NCBI RefSeq assembly: GCF_020400655.1
Contig: NZ_JAINRC010000019.1
Span: 124,001 to 188,000 of the forward strand
Direction of reading: 5' to 3'
Source: Streptomyces spinosus
GTDB taxonomy: Bacteria > Actinomycetota > Actinomycetes > Streptomycetales > Streptomycetaceae
Length of the DNA stretch: 64,000 bases
Shown here: positions 28,037 through 35,632 of the stretch, piece after piece
Position numbering within the stretch: the first letter of the stretch is position 1
How the letters are laid out: every line of letters begins with the position of its first letter
Translations under genes and position numbers: made by a program
The notes under the pieces: generated by a model
Seen by the model: only the letters and a program-made list of their open reading frames with translations
Told to the model about the DNA's origin: nothing
Databases searched by the model: none

Positions 28037-28404
28037 GGCTCTCCGTCCCGTCGGCCTGCGCCCGGCACCACAGGTCGGCACTCGTTCTTCGGGGCATGGC
28101 TGAAACGCGCCGCCGTACAGGCCGATGGGTCGGGCCGACTCGAATGGTCACGCGCGCCCGGCTGGGGTGCGGTGGCACATCACCCACCCTAGGAACACAA
28201 AGCCACGCCTGCCACAGCGGGACGGGGAGCCGGTGGCGTCCTGACGGTGGCACAGCGCCCGCGGGCAGTGGGCGCCGGGCGAGGCAAGCGGCACGGCGAG
28301 AACCTCGACGGCGGCGGGAGCGCGGTCGTCGCCGGTTGCCCCGCCCGGCCGGTGTCGCAGCGAGGACGTGTCCCCGGGCCGTCTCCGTCACGACGTCTGC
28401 CTCG

Positions 28405-28587
28405 TCACTGCGGGCCGGTGCCCCGCGGCGAGGTCTGCGCAGCCCCGGCCGGCCACGACAGGGCCCGGGTGACGTCGGCGACGGTGAGGATGCCGACAAG
28501 GCGATCTTCGTCCTGCACCACGGCACGGCGTACGGGGCCGACCCCCAGCCGGGGCAGGAGGTCGATCCTCCAGCTTGCGTCCCGAGG
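28405..28587 (-). pseudogene. C-terminal remnant of a CBS-domain protein (site-2 protease type?)
   Basis: One frame reads DLLPRLGVGPVRRAVVQDED then RLVGILTVADVTRAL before a tail and TGA at 28405-28407. This is the second half of a CBS motif with the wording common in CBS-bearing M50 metalloproteases of actinomycetes. Nothing upstream in frame restores the rest, so this is a truncated remnant. The parent family is a guess; the CBS half is clear. Confidence 0.55.
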
Positions 28588-28641
28588 ACCGCCGTGCCGG
28601 CTTCCCGGGTGCGAGGGGTCCCGCGGGTCCCGGAGTACGGT

Positions 28642-29214
28642 TCAGCCCGTCTTCGGGCCCCACTGCGGCCCCACCGCATCCCACTCCTGGTCCCAGTGGG
28701 TCATGCGACGCCGGTCGAGCCGTGCTCGTGCGAAAGCGCCCGCGCCGAAGACCGGGGCCGCGACGACCAGGGTGGCAGCGGCACCGAAGAGAGCGGCCTC
28801 GACGTGCCCTTCGGTACGGCCCGTCGGTGGCGAGAGCATGAGCCTGCCCCGGTCGTCCTGCCAGACGGTCACCGAATCTCCCGTCTTCAGGCCACCGTCC
28901 ACCAGCGCCTGCCCGCTACGAGGGGTGCCGTCGGGAGCCGTCCAGCGCACGGACCCCCGGATACGGCCGTCGGCCGGCGGGTCCGCGGCGAGGCCGTGCG
29001 GCGCGTCGGCGAGGAGGACCGCTCGAACGGCGTGCCGGTGAGCACGCTGCACCGCGAACTGGTGCTCGGCGCTGTGTACCGTCACCAGGGCGGCGAGGGC
29101 ACCGGCAACGACGACTATCACCCACACGGCCAGGACGACCCAGGCCTCGACGACGTCCTCGCGCCGCCGTAGCGGATTGCTCCGCCACCGCCACAGCCGC
29201 TTCGTGGTGCTCAT
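28642..29214 (-). CDS. Rv1733c-like two-helix membrane protein
   Basis: 190 aa with the family plan: a basic start (RLWRWRSNPLRRREDVVEAW), membrane helix at about 23-48, a ~90-residue extracytoplasmic domain containing SVRWTAPDGTPRSGQALV, and a second helix at about 138-160 with a basic, aspartate-rich tail. Mycobacterial Rv1733c is a DosR-induced latency antigen of unknown function. Paralogue at 33055. A DosR-like palindrome is 65 bp upstream of its start. Confidence 0.82.
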   Translation of the reverse strand: MSTTKRLWRWRSNPLRRREDVVEAWVVLAVWVIVVVAGALAALVTVHSAEHQFAVQRAHRHAVRAVLLADAPHGLAADPPADGRIRGSVRWTAPDGTPRSGQALVDGGLKTGDSVTVWQDDRGRLMLSPPTGRTEGHVEAALFGAAATLVVAAPVFGAGAFARARLDRRRMTHWDQEWDAVGPQWGPKTG

Positions 29215-29661
29215 GACGGAACACCTCCTCGTCGTGGTGCCTCCTTCGACGGTGACTCTGGCGGGGCCGTGGCCACAGGGGCCGAAGGGGCTCAGCGAAA
29301 GGCCGCTCGGACCCCGATCACGCGCCGGCAGGGCCCATTGGTCCCTATCGGGCTGCTGAGGGCGACGTCAGAGGTCCGGTGCAAGCGTGGAAGTGATGAT
29401 GCGGGTCCGTGATGCCCCTCCGCACCACCGAGGCCGCCCTGCCACGGGCCGGTGAGCCCTTGAGCACCGTCCGGCTGTGCGCAAGGGCCGGAAGGCCCGA
29501 GCGCGAACGCCCGCGCACCGCCAGCCTGAACATGCGGGGCGCTTCCGCGGCACCGTGCCGGAGCCCGGCCCGCCCGTGCCCTCCGCTTCACCGAACTGAG
29601 CGCCGCCAGGCGTTGCTGGGGTCACAACGAGACGGCACACAGTGCGACCGCACGACAGTCG
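29215..29661. promoter_or_regulatory. Regulatory region with two or more DosR/OsdR-type palindromes
   Basis: Between the Rv1733c-like gene and the PNPOx gene. GGGCC-GAAG-GGGCT is at 29279-29292 (65 bp before the start at 29214) and GGGCC-CATT-GGTCC at 29331-29344. A degenerate third copy (GGTCC-GTGA-TGCCC) is at 29404-29417. No gene is recognisable between 29345 and 29661, although the third site hints at a lost transcription unit. Confidence 0.5.
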
Positions 29662-30120
29662 TCAGCCGCTTGTCCTCGCCGCGCCATCCGTCCCGATGAG
29701 GAGTACCCCGGTGACCAGCTCGGGGTGAATGCGCACCGTCTGGTCCGCAGGCTCCATCGGCACCCAGGGCTGCAGCAGCCCCCGGACACGCTCCAGTTCG
29801 ACCGGATCGGTCACCAGCCGGGCGTACCCCGTGACGACCACGCTCCAGCCGAGGTGGGTGTCCGGGTCGATGGCATCGGCCTCGTACGCGACGACGACGC
29901 CCGTGCCGGCGGCTTCCTGTGCGTGAGACGTGAGCGCGGCACCCTCATGGGTGCGGATGACGATGTCCCCGTCGTCCAGGATGTGGTGGACCGGGCGGAC
30001 GGTGGGCAGAGCCTGGCGGGTGAAGACGATCCTTCCCAGCGACACGCTGCCCAGCAGCCGCAGCGCCTCCGCGTGGTCGAGGTCGATGCGCCGGTGTGCT
30101 CGCGTCTCGCCGGCTGCCAT
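29662..30120 (-). CDS. Pyridoxamine 5'-phosphate oxidase-fold flavin-binding protein
   Basis: 152 aa. ATG at 30120 follows GGGAGGCACG. Split-barrel pattern: LGSVSLGRIVFTRQALPTVR, VHHILDDGDIVIRTHEG, then WSVVVTGYARLVTD. Members bind FMN, heme or F420 and often act as small reductases; some actinobacterial ones lie in DosR-type clusters. No adjacent partner. The substrate cannot be read from sequence. Confidence 0.82.
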   Translation of the reverse strand: MAAGETRAHRRIDLDHAEALRLLGSVSLGRIVFTRQALPTVRPVHHILDDGDIVIRTHEGAALTSHAQEAAGTGVVVAYEADAIDPDTHLGWSVVVTGYARLVTDPVELERVRGLLQPWVPMEPADQTVRIHPELVTGVLLIGTDGAARTSG

Positions 30121-30179
30121 GACGTGCCTCCCTTCCGCTGCCGGTCGGGCCATGCCGCTGAAGAGACCATGCGTCGCCG

Positions 30180-30348
30180 TCACCTGCTGTCACTCGTGTC
30201 CATGTCCGCCAGCGCGACCCGGTCGGCCTCAAGACGGCGGTACCGGCAACCCCAGCCGCGTCATCTCCGCCAGGTTCGCGCCCTTACCGCCGAGCTGACC
30301 GGCCAGGTCACGGCCACCGTCCTGGAAGTCGTGCACGTAGCGGACCAT
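30180..30348 (-). pseudogene. ppdK: Pyruvate phosphate dikinase reduced to its two ends
   Basis: From the ATG at 30348 the frame reads MVRYVHDFQDGG to GGKGANLAEMTRLGLPVPP, the unmistakable N-terminus of pyruvate phosphate dikinase, then stops after 39 codons. In the adjacent frame the DNA goes straight into RRLEADRVALAD and a TGA at 30180-30182, which resembles the enzyme's extreme C-terminus (ARLEAGRAAL in relatives). About 850 codons are gone, with a junction near a CCGGTACCG sequence. A palindrome at 30437-30450 still lies upstream. Confidence 0.7.
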
Positions 30349-30436
30349 GACGCCACTCCTCGGCTCTTGGCTCTCGGTACCTCCCAGCCTGGAAGGGAGC
30401 GGCGCGCCGGGGCAGGTGTCCTCCGTCCCACGAGGT

Positions 30437-30450
30437 GGGCCGACCGGCCC
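30437..30450. promoter_or_regulatory. DosR/OsdR-type palindrome between ppdK remnant and sensor kinase
   Basis: GGGCC-GACC-GGCCC, a perfect 5-bp inverted repeat with a 4-base centre, 89 bp before the ppdK remnant and 110 bp before the kinase ATG. Confidence 0.55.
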
Positions 30451-30559
30451 TGATGCCGGCAGCGCTGTCCGTTCCGACGCCGGGAGACGGTCTCCAGCCG
30501 CTGGCACAGCCCTGCTGCACTCACCGACAGGGACTGGTTAACTGAGACGGAGGAGCGTC

Positions 30560-32278
30560 ATGGCAAGTGCGGAAGAGCCCCGTGTACGACTGCCCCAGCT
30601 CAAGCTGGACGAGCTGCTGGAGGAGCTGCAGGCCCGGATCGACGCGGCCCGCGGTACCCGGGACCGGGTGCGCAGCCTGCTGGAGGCGGTGCTCTCCGTC
30701 GGTCGCGAGCTGAATCTCGAAGAGGCACTGCACGCCATCGTCGATGCGGCTGCCGTACTCGTCGACGCCGAGTACGCCGCCCTGGGTGTCATCGGGCCCG
30801 GCGGCGGATACCTCTCGGCCTTCCTTACCGTCGGAGTGACCGACGAGCAGATCGCCGAGATCGGCCCCTTCCCACAGGGCCACGGCATCCTCGGAGAAGT
30901 GATCCGGCACCCTGAGCCGCTCCGGCTGGAGAAGATCTCCCAGCACCCGGCGTCGCACGGCTTCCCGGCCCACCACCCGCCGATGAACAGCTTCCTGGGC
31001 GTTCCCATCCGGGTCCGCGACCAGGTCTTCGGCAACCTGTACCTGACCGAGAAGCGCGGCGGTACGCAGTTCGACGAGGAGGACGAGGCGGTACTGTCGA
31101 CGCTGGCCGTGGCGGCCGGCGTGGCCATCGACAACGCCCGGCTGTACGAGGAGTCCCGGCTGCGTGAGCGGTGGCTGCGGGCGAACGCCGAGATCACCTA
31201 CAGCCTGATGGCCGGCAGCGCCCGTGCCGAGGCTCTCAAACTGATCGCCGAACGGGCGCGCGAGATCATGGGGTCGGCCCTGGCGGCGGTGGCGCTGCCC
31301 ATGGAGGACACCGAGTCCCTCGCCGTGGAGATCGCCGTGGGCGTGGACGCCGAGGCACACCGAGGGATGGTGCTCCCCCTGTCCAGGACTCTCATGGGCC
31401 TCGCCTTCTCCGCTGCCGCGCCGGTCACCAGCGGCGACGTGCACCGGGACGAGCGGATCTCCCCGGAGCCGCCGCGCTTCCATGGGCTCGGCCCCGCCGT
31501 GGCCGTCCCGATCGGCACCGGGGAAGGCGGCGTGCGCGGCGTGGTGCTGGTGGCCCGGGAGACCGGCGCGCCGGTGTTCTCGGCCGAGGAGACCGAGAAG
31601 CTGCAGGGCTTCGCCGCGCAGGCCGCGATCGCGATGGAACTGGCCCAGCGCCGCAAGGACGCGGAACAGATCGCGGTGCTTCAGGACCGCGACCGCATCG
31701 CCCGGGACCTGCACGACCTGGCCATCCAGCGGCTCTTCGCGACCGGCATGACGCTGCAGAGCGCGGGCCGTTTCATAGAGCACCCCGAGGCCGCCGAGCG
31801 GGTGCTGCGGGCCGTGGACGACCTCGACGAGACCATCAAGATCATTCGTTCGACCATCTTCGGGCTGCGGACCCGTGCGCGCGCCGTCGACGCCGGGCTG
31901 CGGGCCCGGGTCGTAGACGTCGTCGGCGAGAAGACCCCGGTGCTGGGTTTCACGCCCAGCGTGCGCATCGAGGGCCTGCTCGACACCGATGTCCCGCCTC
32001 AGATCGCCGACCACGTCGTGGCCGTCGTCTCCGAGGCCCTCACCAACACTGCCCGTCATGCCCATGCGAAACGGGCGCAGGTCGCCCTCACGACCGACGG
32101 GCGAGAGGTCTCTCTCACGGTCGCGGACAACGGTGTGGGCATCTCGCCTGACGGTCGGCGCAGCGGGCTGCGCAACATCGCCGAGCGCGCGGAGCAGTTG
32201 GGCGGGCACCTCGACGTGTCCAGCACCGACGGGGGAGGTGCCACACTGCGCTGGCGGGTGCCCCTGCCCGGCACATAG
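30560..32278 (+). CDS. DevS/DosT-like GAF-GAF sensor histidine kinase (OsdK type)
   Basis: 572 aa. GAF-A at about 55-205, GAF-B at about 225-375, HisKA_3 with the phospho-accepting H385 in RIARDLHDLAIQRLF, and a HATPase domain with the N-box EALTNTARHAHA and the G-box DNGVGI. There are no membrane segments, so it is cytoplasmic. The GAF-A segment HHPPMNSFLGVPIRVRD (H138-H139) matches the part of DevS that, as I recall, holds the heme-ligating His149. A heme gas/redox sensor is therefore likely but not proven. The gene is intact, ATG after GGAGGAGCG. Its natural partner, the DevR-type regulator at 22.7 kb, is broken. Confidence 0.9.
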   Translation: MASAEEPRVRLPQLKLDELLEELQARIDAARGTRDRVRSLLEAVLSVGRELNLEEALHAIVDAAAVLVDAEYAALGVIGPGGGYLSAFLTVGVTDEQIAEIGPFPQGHGILGEVIRHPEPLRLEKISQHPASHGFPAHHPPMNSFLGVPIRVRDQVFGNLYLTEKRGGTQFDEEDEAVLSTLAVAAGVAIDNARLYEESRLRERWLRANAEITYSLMAGSARAEALKLIAERAREIMGSALAAVALPMEDTESLAVEIAVGVDAEAHRGMVLPLSRTLMGLAFSAAAPVTSGDVHRDERISPEPPRFHGLGPAVAVPIGTGEGGVRGVVLVARETGAPVFSAEETEKLQGFAAQAAIAMELAQRRKDAEQIAVLQDRDRIARDLHDLAIQRLFATGMTLQSAGRFIEHPEAAERVLRAVDDLDETIKIIRSTIFGLRTRARAVDAGLRARVVDVVGEKTPVLGFTPSVRIEGLLDTDVPPQIADHVVAVVSEALTNTARHAHAKRAQVALTTDGREVSLTVADNGVGISPDGRRSGLRNIAERAEQLGGHLDVSSTDGGGATLRWRVPLPGT

Positions 32279-32352
32279 GTAAGCGGACATTCCCCGGCAC
32301 GGGGGCGAAGTCCGAGCGTTGAGGGACCACACGGTCAAGGGGCCCGGGCACG

Positions 32353-32366
32353 GGGCCACTCGGCCC
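32353..32366. promoter_or_regulatory. DosR/OsdR-type palindrome upstream of a broken CBS-BON gene
   Basis: GGGCC-ACTC-GGCCC, 72 bp before the ATG at 32438. Outer five bases are perfectly complementary. Confidence 0.55.
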
Positions 32367-32437
32367 ATGTCCCGCGACCGCTCGTCGGCGCAGCCTGAAG
32401 GTGTCGTGGAACCGCACCCAGGCCCCTGGAGGACGCC

Positions 32438-33018
32438 ATGAACGGCACTCCCACCGTCGTGAACGACGTGATGACCCGCAGGGTCGTCGCCCTGCGTACG
32501 GGGGCGGCCTTCAAGGACATCGTGCGGACGATGCAGGAGAGGCGGGTCAGCGCCCTCGCCGTGCTGGACGAGGGCGGACGCGTCGTCGGCGTCGTCTCCG
32601 AGGCCGGCCTGCTGCCCCGCCGGACACCCTCCTCGCCTGCGCCGCGTGCGTCATGGCTCGCACAAGCGTCAAACGGCTGCCGGTGGTCGGTCCCGACGGC
32701 ACTCTGCGGGGCGTCGTCAGCCGGTCCGACCTGTTGAAGGCCTTCCTGCGGGACGACGCGGGCACCGCCGAGGACGTCCGGTGCGAGGTCGTCGCGCGGC
32801 TGTTCGGCGCGCACGCCGAAGCGATCCGGATCGAGGTGCGCGACGGTGTCGTCACCCTCACCGGCCGGGTTCGCGGAACCGCTCTGATTCCGCTCGCCGG
32901 CCGCCTCACGCGGGCCGTCGCGGGCGTGGTGGACGTGCACTGTGCGCTCAGCGGTCCGTCCCGCCGTCCGGACCTCGTCCCGGACCTGCAGGACCCGCAA
33001 CGGTCGTCCCCTGCCTGA
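32438..33018 (+). pseudogene. CBS-BON protein with internal deletion and frameshift
   Basis: Starts MNGTPTVVNDVMTRRVVALR and runs through the first CBS motif to GVVSEAGLLPRR. At about 32625 the DNA jumps to the second CBS in another frame (DTLLACAACVMARTSVKRLP) and continues to LRGVVSRSDLLKAFLRDD and a BON domain (IRIEVRDGVVTLTGRVRG), ending at 33018. The linker of some 60 residues found in relatives is missing. In the first frame translation stops at 32737. A downstream ATG at 32653 could still express CBS2-BON. Confidence 0.8.
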
Positions 33019-33054
33019 CGGAGGCCGACCGCATGCCGAGGAAGGGACGGACCG

Positions 33055-33657
33055 ATGGCACGGACACCTCCCGCGAGCGTGACACGGGTGATGCTGTGGC
33101 GCTGGCGGCACAACCCGCTCAAGCGGCACAGCGATGTCGTCGAGGCCTGGATCGTGCTTGTCATGTGGGCCCTGGCCCTGCTCGGAGGAGTGGTCGCGGG
33201 CGTGGTGGCGGCGCAGGCGATGGACTCGGCGTTCGCCGCCCGGCGCGCTCAGGTGCACGCCGTGTCCGCCGTACTCACCGACGACGGGGCGAAGACCCCG
33301 CCTGGCGGCAGCGGGTACGACGACGGCCGGGTGTGGGCCGCTGTGCGCTGGACGGACGCGTTCGGCAAGGTGCACACCGGCCAGGCGAAGATCTTCCCGG
33401 GTTCGCCTGCGGGTAGCACGCTCACGGTGTGGACGGACCGAACCGGCCGGATCGTCTCCCCGCCTCCCAGCGGGACGGGGGCGACACTGCAGGTGGCTCT
33501 GACCGGCGCCCTCGTGGCTCCGCTGGCCGGTGCGACGGTCTGGGCCGGCGGCCGGCTGATCCGTACGCGGCTCCTGCGGCGGCGCCTGGACGAGTGGGAC
33601 GAGGAGTGGGAGCAGGTCGAACCCGAGTGGCGGAGACGGAGCGGGGGCAGAGGTTGA
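33055..33657 (+). CDS. Rv1733c-like two-helix membrane protein
   Basis: 200 aa. Same plan as the gene at 28642: basic start LWRWRHNPLKRHSDVVEAW, helix at about 33-55, extracytoplasmic domain with AAVRWTDAFGKVHTGQAKIF, second helix at about 145-168, and an acidic tail (WDEEWEQVEPEW). It starts 37 bp after the CBS-BON pseudogene and may share its promoter. Confidence 0.82.
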   Translation: MARTPPASVTRVMLWRWRHNPLKRHSDVVEAWIVLVMWALALLGGVVAGVVAAQAMDSAFAARRAQVHAVSAVLTDDGAKTPPGGSGYDDGRVWAAVRWTDAFGKVHTGQAKIFPGSPAGSTLTVWTDRTGRIVSPPPSGTGATLQVALTGALVAPLAGATVWAGGRLIRTRLLRRRLDEWDEEWEQVEPEWRRRSGGRG

Positions 33658-33689
33658 TCGGCAACGCCGGCCGCGACAGGCACGGCAGC

Positions 33690-33883
33690 AGCAGGCACAG
33701 GGCAACAGCCAACGTCTCAGTCTCACGACGACGCAGTCTCAGGGCGACGGTTCCAGTGCGCACGATCCAGAAGCGGTCGGCATGCCGGCCTTCCTCGAAC
33801 ATGCGGGTCCCGGCCGCGAGGGAGACCTCGCGGGCGAGGCGCATCAGCCGTTCACGGTGCACGGGCCCAAGCGCCGTGCTCAT
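33690..33883 (-). pseudogene. Truncated cyclic-nucleotide-binding (Crp-type) protein
   Basis: The ATG at 33883 opens MSTALGPVHRERLMRLAREV and GTRMFEEGRHADRFWIVRTG, the first strands of a cyclic-nucleotide-binding domain. After GTVALRLRRRE the homology ends and the frame becomes composition-driven sequence that runs antisense into the Rv1733c-like gene. The rest of the sensor domain and any HTH are gone. Two palindromes lie upstream at 33965-33999. Confidence 0.65.
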
Positions 33884-33964
33884 GGTGGTCGCGGAACTCA
33901 CCGCACCGGCTGCCTTCCCGGGCTGTCGATCCCAGCGTGCGCTCCCTCGGGGAGCCGGCACCAC

Positions 33965-33999
33965 GGGCCGCCGGACCCCGGCCGTGGGCCTTTCGGCTC
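33965..33999. promoter_or_regulatory. Two DosR/OsdR-type palindromes upstream of the Crp-type remnant
   Basis: GGGCC-GCCG-GACCC at 33965-33978 and GGGCC-TTTC-GGCTC at 33986-33999, 82-116 bp upstream of the start at 33883. Confidence 0.5.
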
Positions 34000-34064
34000 A
34001 TACCGCGCGGGGTGCCGCCGGGCGGGTGCCCATCCACCCGAACCGAGCCCGAGCCGCACGCCCG

Positions 34065-34085
34065 AAAGGGCCGCCCCGGCCCTTT
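34065..34085. repeat. Perfect 8-bp inverted repeat
   Basis: AAAGGGCC, five bases, GGCCCTTT. It lies 79-99 bp upstream of the hydrogenase-type protease gene. A related GGACC/GGCCC pair follows at 34089-34103. It could be a variant regulator site with 5-base spacing or a short hairpin. Confidence 0.45.
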
Positions 34086-34163
34086 GTCGGACCTCTTCGG
34101 CCCATGCGCCCCACCCGCCGGTCAGCGCACGCTGGGCGCACCCGGAGCGGAGGGAGAACGATC

Positions 34164-34667
34164 ATGAGCCTCTCCACGCGCATCGTCGTCATCGCGGTCG
34201 GTGACCCGTCCCGGCATGACGAGGGGGTCGGCCGGGCGGTGCTGTCCCGCCTGCGCGAGCGGGCGCTGGAGAGGCCTTTCCCGCCGGGCACCGTACTCGC
34301 CGAGTGCGACCTCGACCCGGGGCGGCTGATCCGGCTGTGGGACCACACGGACCTGACCATCGTCCTGGAGGCCGCGCGCACCCGCCCGGGGAACCCCGGC
34401 CACATCCACCGCCTGGAGCTGGACGCCCGCCGACTGGACCGGCCGAACGCCATGGTTGCTCGCGGACTCGGCGAGGCCGTCGAGGTGGCCTGGGAGGTGA
34501 ACCGGCTGCCCGGTCACCTGGTGGCGTACGCCGTCGAAGCCGCCGACACCTCGCTCGGGCCGGGGCTGTCCCCACCCGTGAACGCCGTGGTGGACGTCCT
34601 CGTGGAACGAGTCGAGGACGAGATCGTCCGGCACAGGGTCGCCGCGGCGCGGGGGCGGACGGCGTGA
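34164..34667 (+). CDS. Hydrogenase maturation protease family protein (orphan)
   Basis: 167 aa. ATG at 34164 after GAGGGAGAACG. The N-terminus IVVIAVGDPSRHDEGVGRAV matches the family's GNxxxxDDGxG nickel-recognition start, and LTIVLEAARTRPGNPGHIHR replaces the usual DA-type motif with EA. These proteases trim the large subunit of a [NiFe] hydrogenase. No hydrogenase gene is in the window. Either the target is elsewhere or the protein is a diverged relative with another role. Confidence 0.75.
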   Translation: MSLSTRIVVIAVGDPSRHDEGVGRAVLSRLRERALERPFPPGTVLAECDLDPGRLIRLWDHTDLTIVLEAARTRPGNPGHIHRLELDARRLDRPNAMVARGLGEAVEVAWEVNRLPGHLVAYAVEAADTSLGPGLSPPVNAVVDVLVERVEDEIVRHRVAAARGRTA

Positions 34668-34871
34668 GCATGGCATGACTGGCCGGGAAGGGCTCGTCAC
34701 CTGGGTCCCGAGTTCTCCAAGGCCCCCGCCTGTGCGACAGCCCCGTCCGGGCCCCACGCCCACACCATGAGGCGACCGCCTCCGGCGGAGAGCCACCGCG
34801 TCCAAGGCCGGGGACTGACCGGCCCCATGGCCCCATGAGGCAGACGGAGCAGCCACCGCACCGTCCACTTC

Positions 34872-35600
34872 TCACGGCCGGCGCAGCCAGTCGTCGCCCA
34901 CACCGTGCGCGGTCGGTCCGGCGGACATTCCGTGCCTGTCGTCGAAGCGGTAGGTGAGGTCGTCGACCACGTCCACGACACCGTCGATGCGCCGAGTCGT
35001 GGCGACGGCGACGGTGGCGTCGCTGTGGCGTTCCAGTTGCCCGGAGAGAGTGACCACACCTTCGCAGACCGCCACGTCCACGGTGTGCGGGTCGAGCCAG
35101 AGCGCGTCGACGAGCACCTCGCGCTGCACAGCCCGCCGGATCTCGTCGTCGCTCCGCAGGAAGACGTGGAGCAGATCACGGCGGGTGACAATGCCGACGA
35201 GCCGGTCCTCCTCGTCGACCACCGGCAGACGTTCGATGCCGTGGCGAGCCATCAGCCGGGCGGCCTCCGGCAGACCGGCTTCCGCACGCACTGTCACCGC
35301 GGGTGCCGACATGATTCCGCCAGCCGTACGAGCCCGGCTCCGGGCGAAACTCTCGCGTGTTCGGCGGCGGAGCCTGCACACCCAGGCGTTGAGACGGCCA
35401 CCGGATTCACTCGCTCGCGCCTGGCGCTGCATCAGGTCGGTCTCGGAAACGACCCCGATGACCTTGTCGTCCTCGTCTATCACAGGCAGCCCGCTGATGC
35501 CGTGGTCACGCAAGAGGCGGACGATGTCCTTGAACGGGGTGCCGTACTGGGCGGTGACGACGTCGCCGCTCATGACGGCACCGATCTTCGTCGGCTTCAT
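34872..35600 (-). CDS. CBS-domain protein with C-terminal BON domain
   Basis: 242 aa. ATG at 35600 after AAAGGAGGAC. CBS1: IGAVMSGDVVTAQYGTPFKD to VIGVVSETDLMQRQ. A basic linker (RLRRRTRESFARSRAR) follows, then CBS2: IMSAPAVTVRAEAGLPEAAR to LVGIVTRRDLLHVFLRSDD. BON: VAVCEGVVTLSGQLERHSDA. It shows what the broken gene at 32438 once looked like. It lies 32 bp downstream of the GNAT/acyl-CoA synthetase gene, so they are co-transcribed. Confidence 0.9.
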   Translation of the reverse strand: MKPTKIGAVMSGDVVTAQYGTPFKDIVRLLRDHGISGLPVIDEDDKVIGVVSETDLMQRQARASESGGRLNAWVCRLRRRTRESFARSRARTAGGIMSAPAVTVRAEAGLPEAARLMARHGIERLPVVDEEDRLVGIVTRRDLLHVFLRSDDEIRRAVQREVLVDALWLDPHTVDVAVCEGVVTLSGQLERHSDATVAVATTRRIDGVVDVVDDLTYRFDDRHGMSAGPTAHGVGDDWLRRP

Positions 35601-35632
35601 GGCTGTCCTCCTTTGCAACGTTCGTGGTCCGG

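Noticed and set aside
28120..28133. Possible regulator site GGCC-GATG-GGTC before the sulfatase gene
   Set aside because: It departs from the 5-4-5 pattern at several positions; not counted in the regulon.
28388..28684. 98-codon minus-strand ORF
   Set aside because: Arginine/proline-rich shadow; the real signal here is the CBS remnant in another frame at 28405-28587.
30229..30507. A 92-codon protein ending in the ppdK N-terminus
   Set aside because: Only the last 39 codons from the ATG at 30348 are ppdK-like; the upstream part has no homology or start signal.
34820..34833. CGGCC-CCAT-GGCCC palindrome
   Set aside because: It lies between two convergent genes with no start nearby, so it is probably a chance match.
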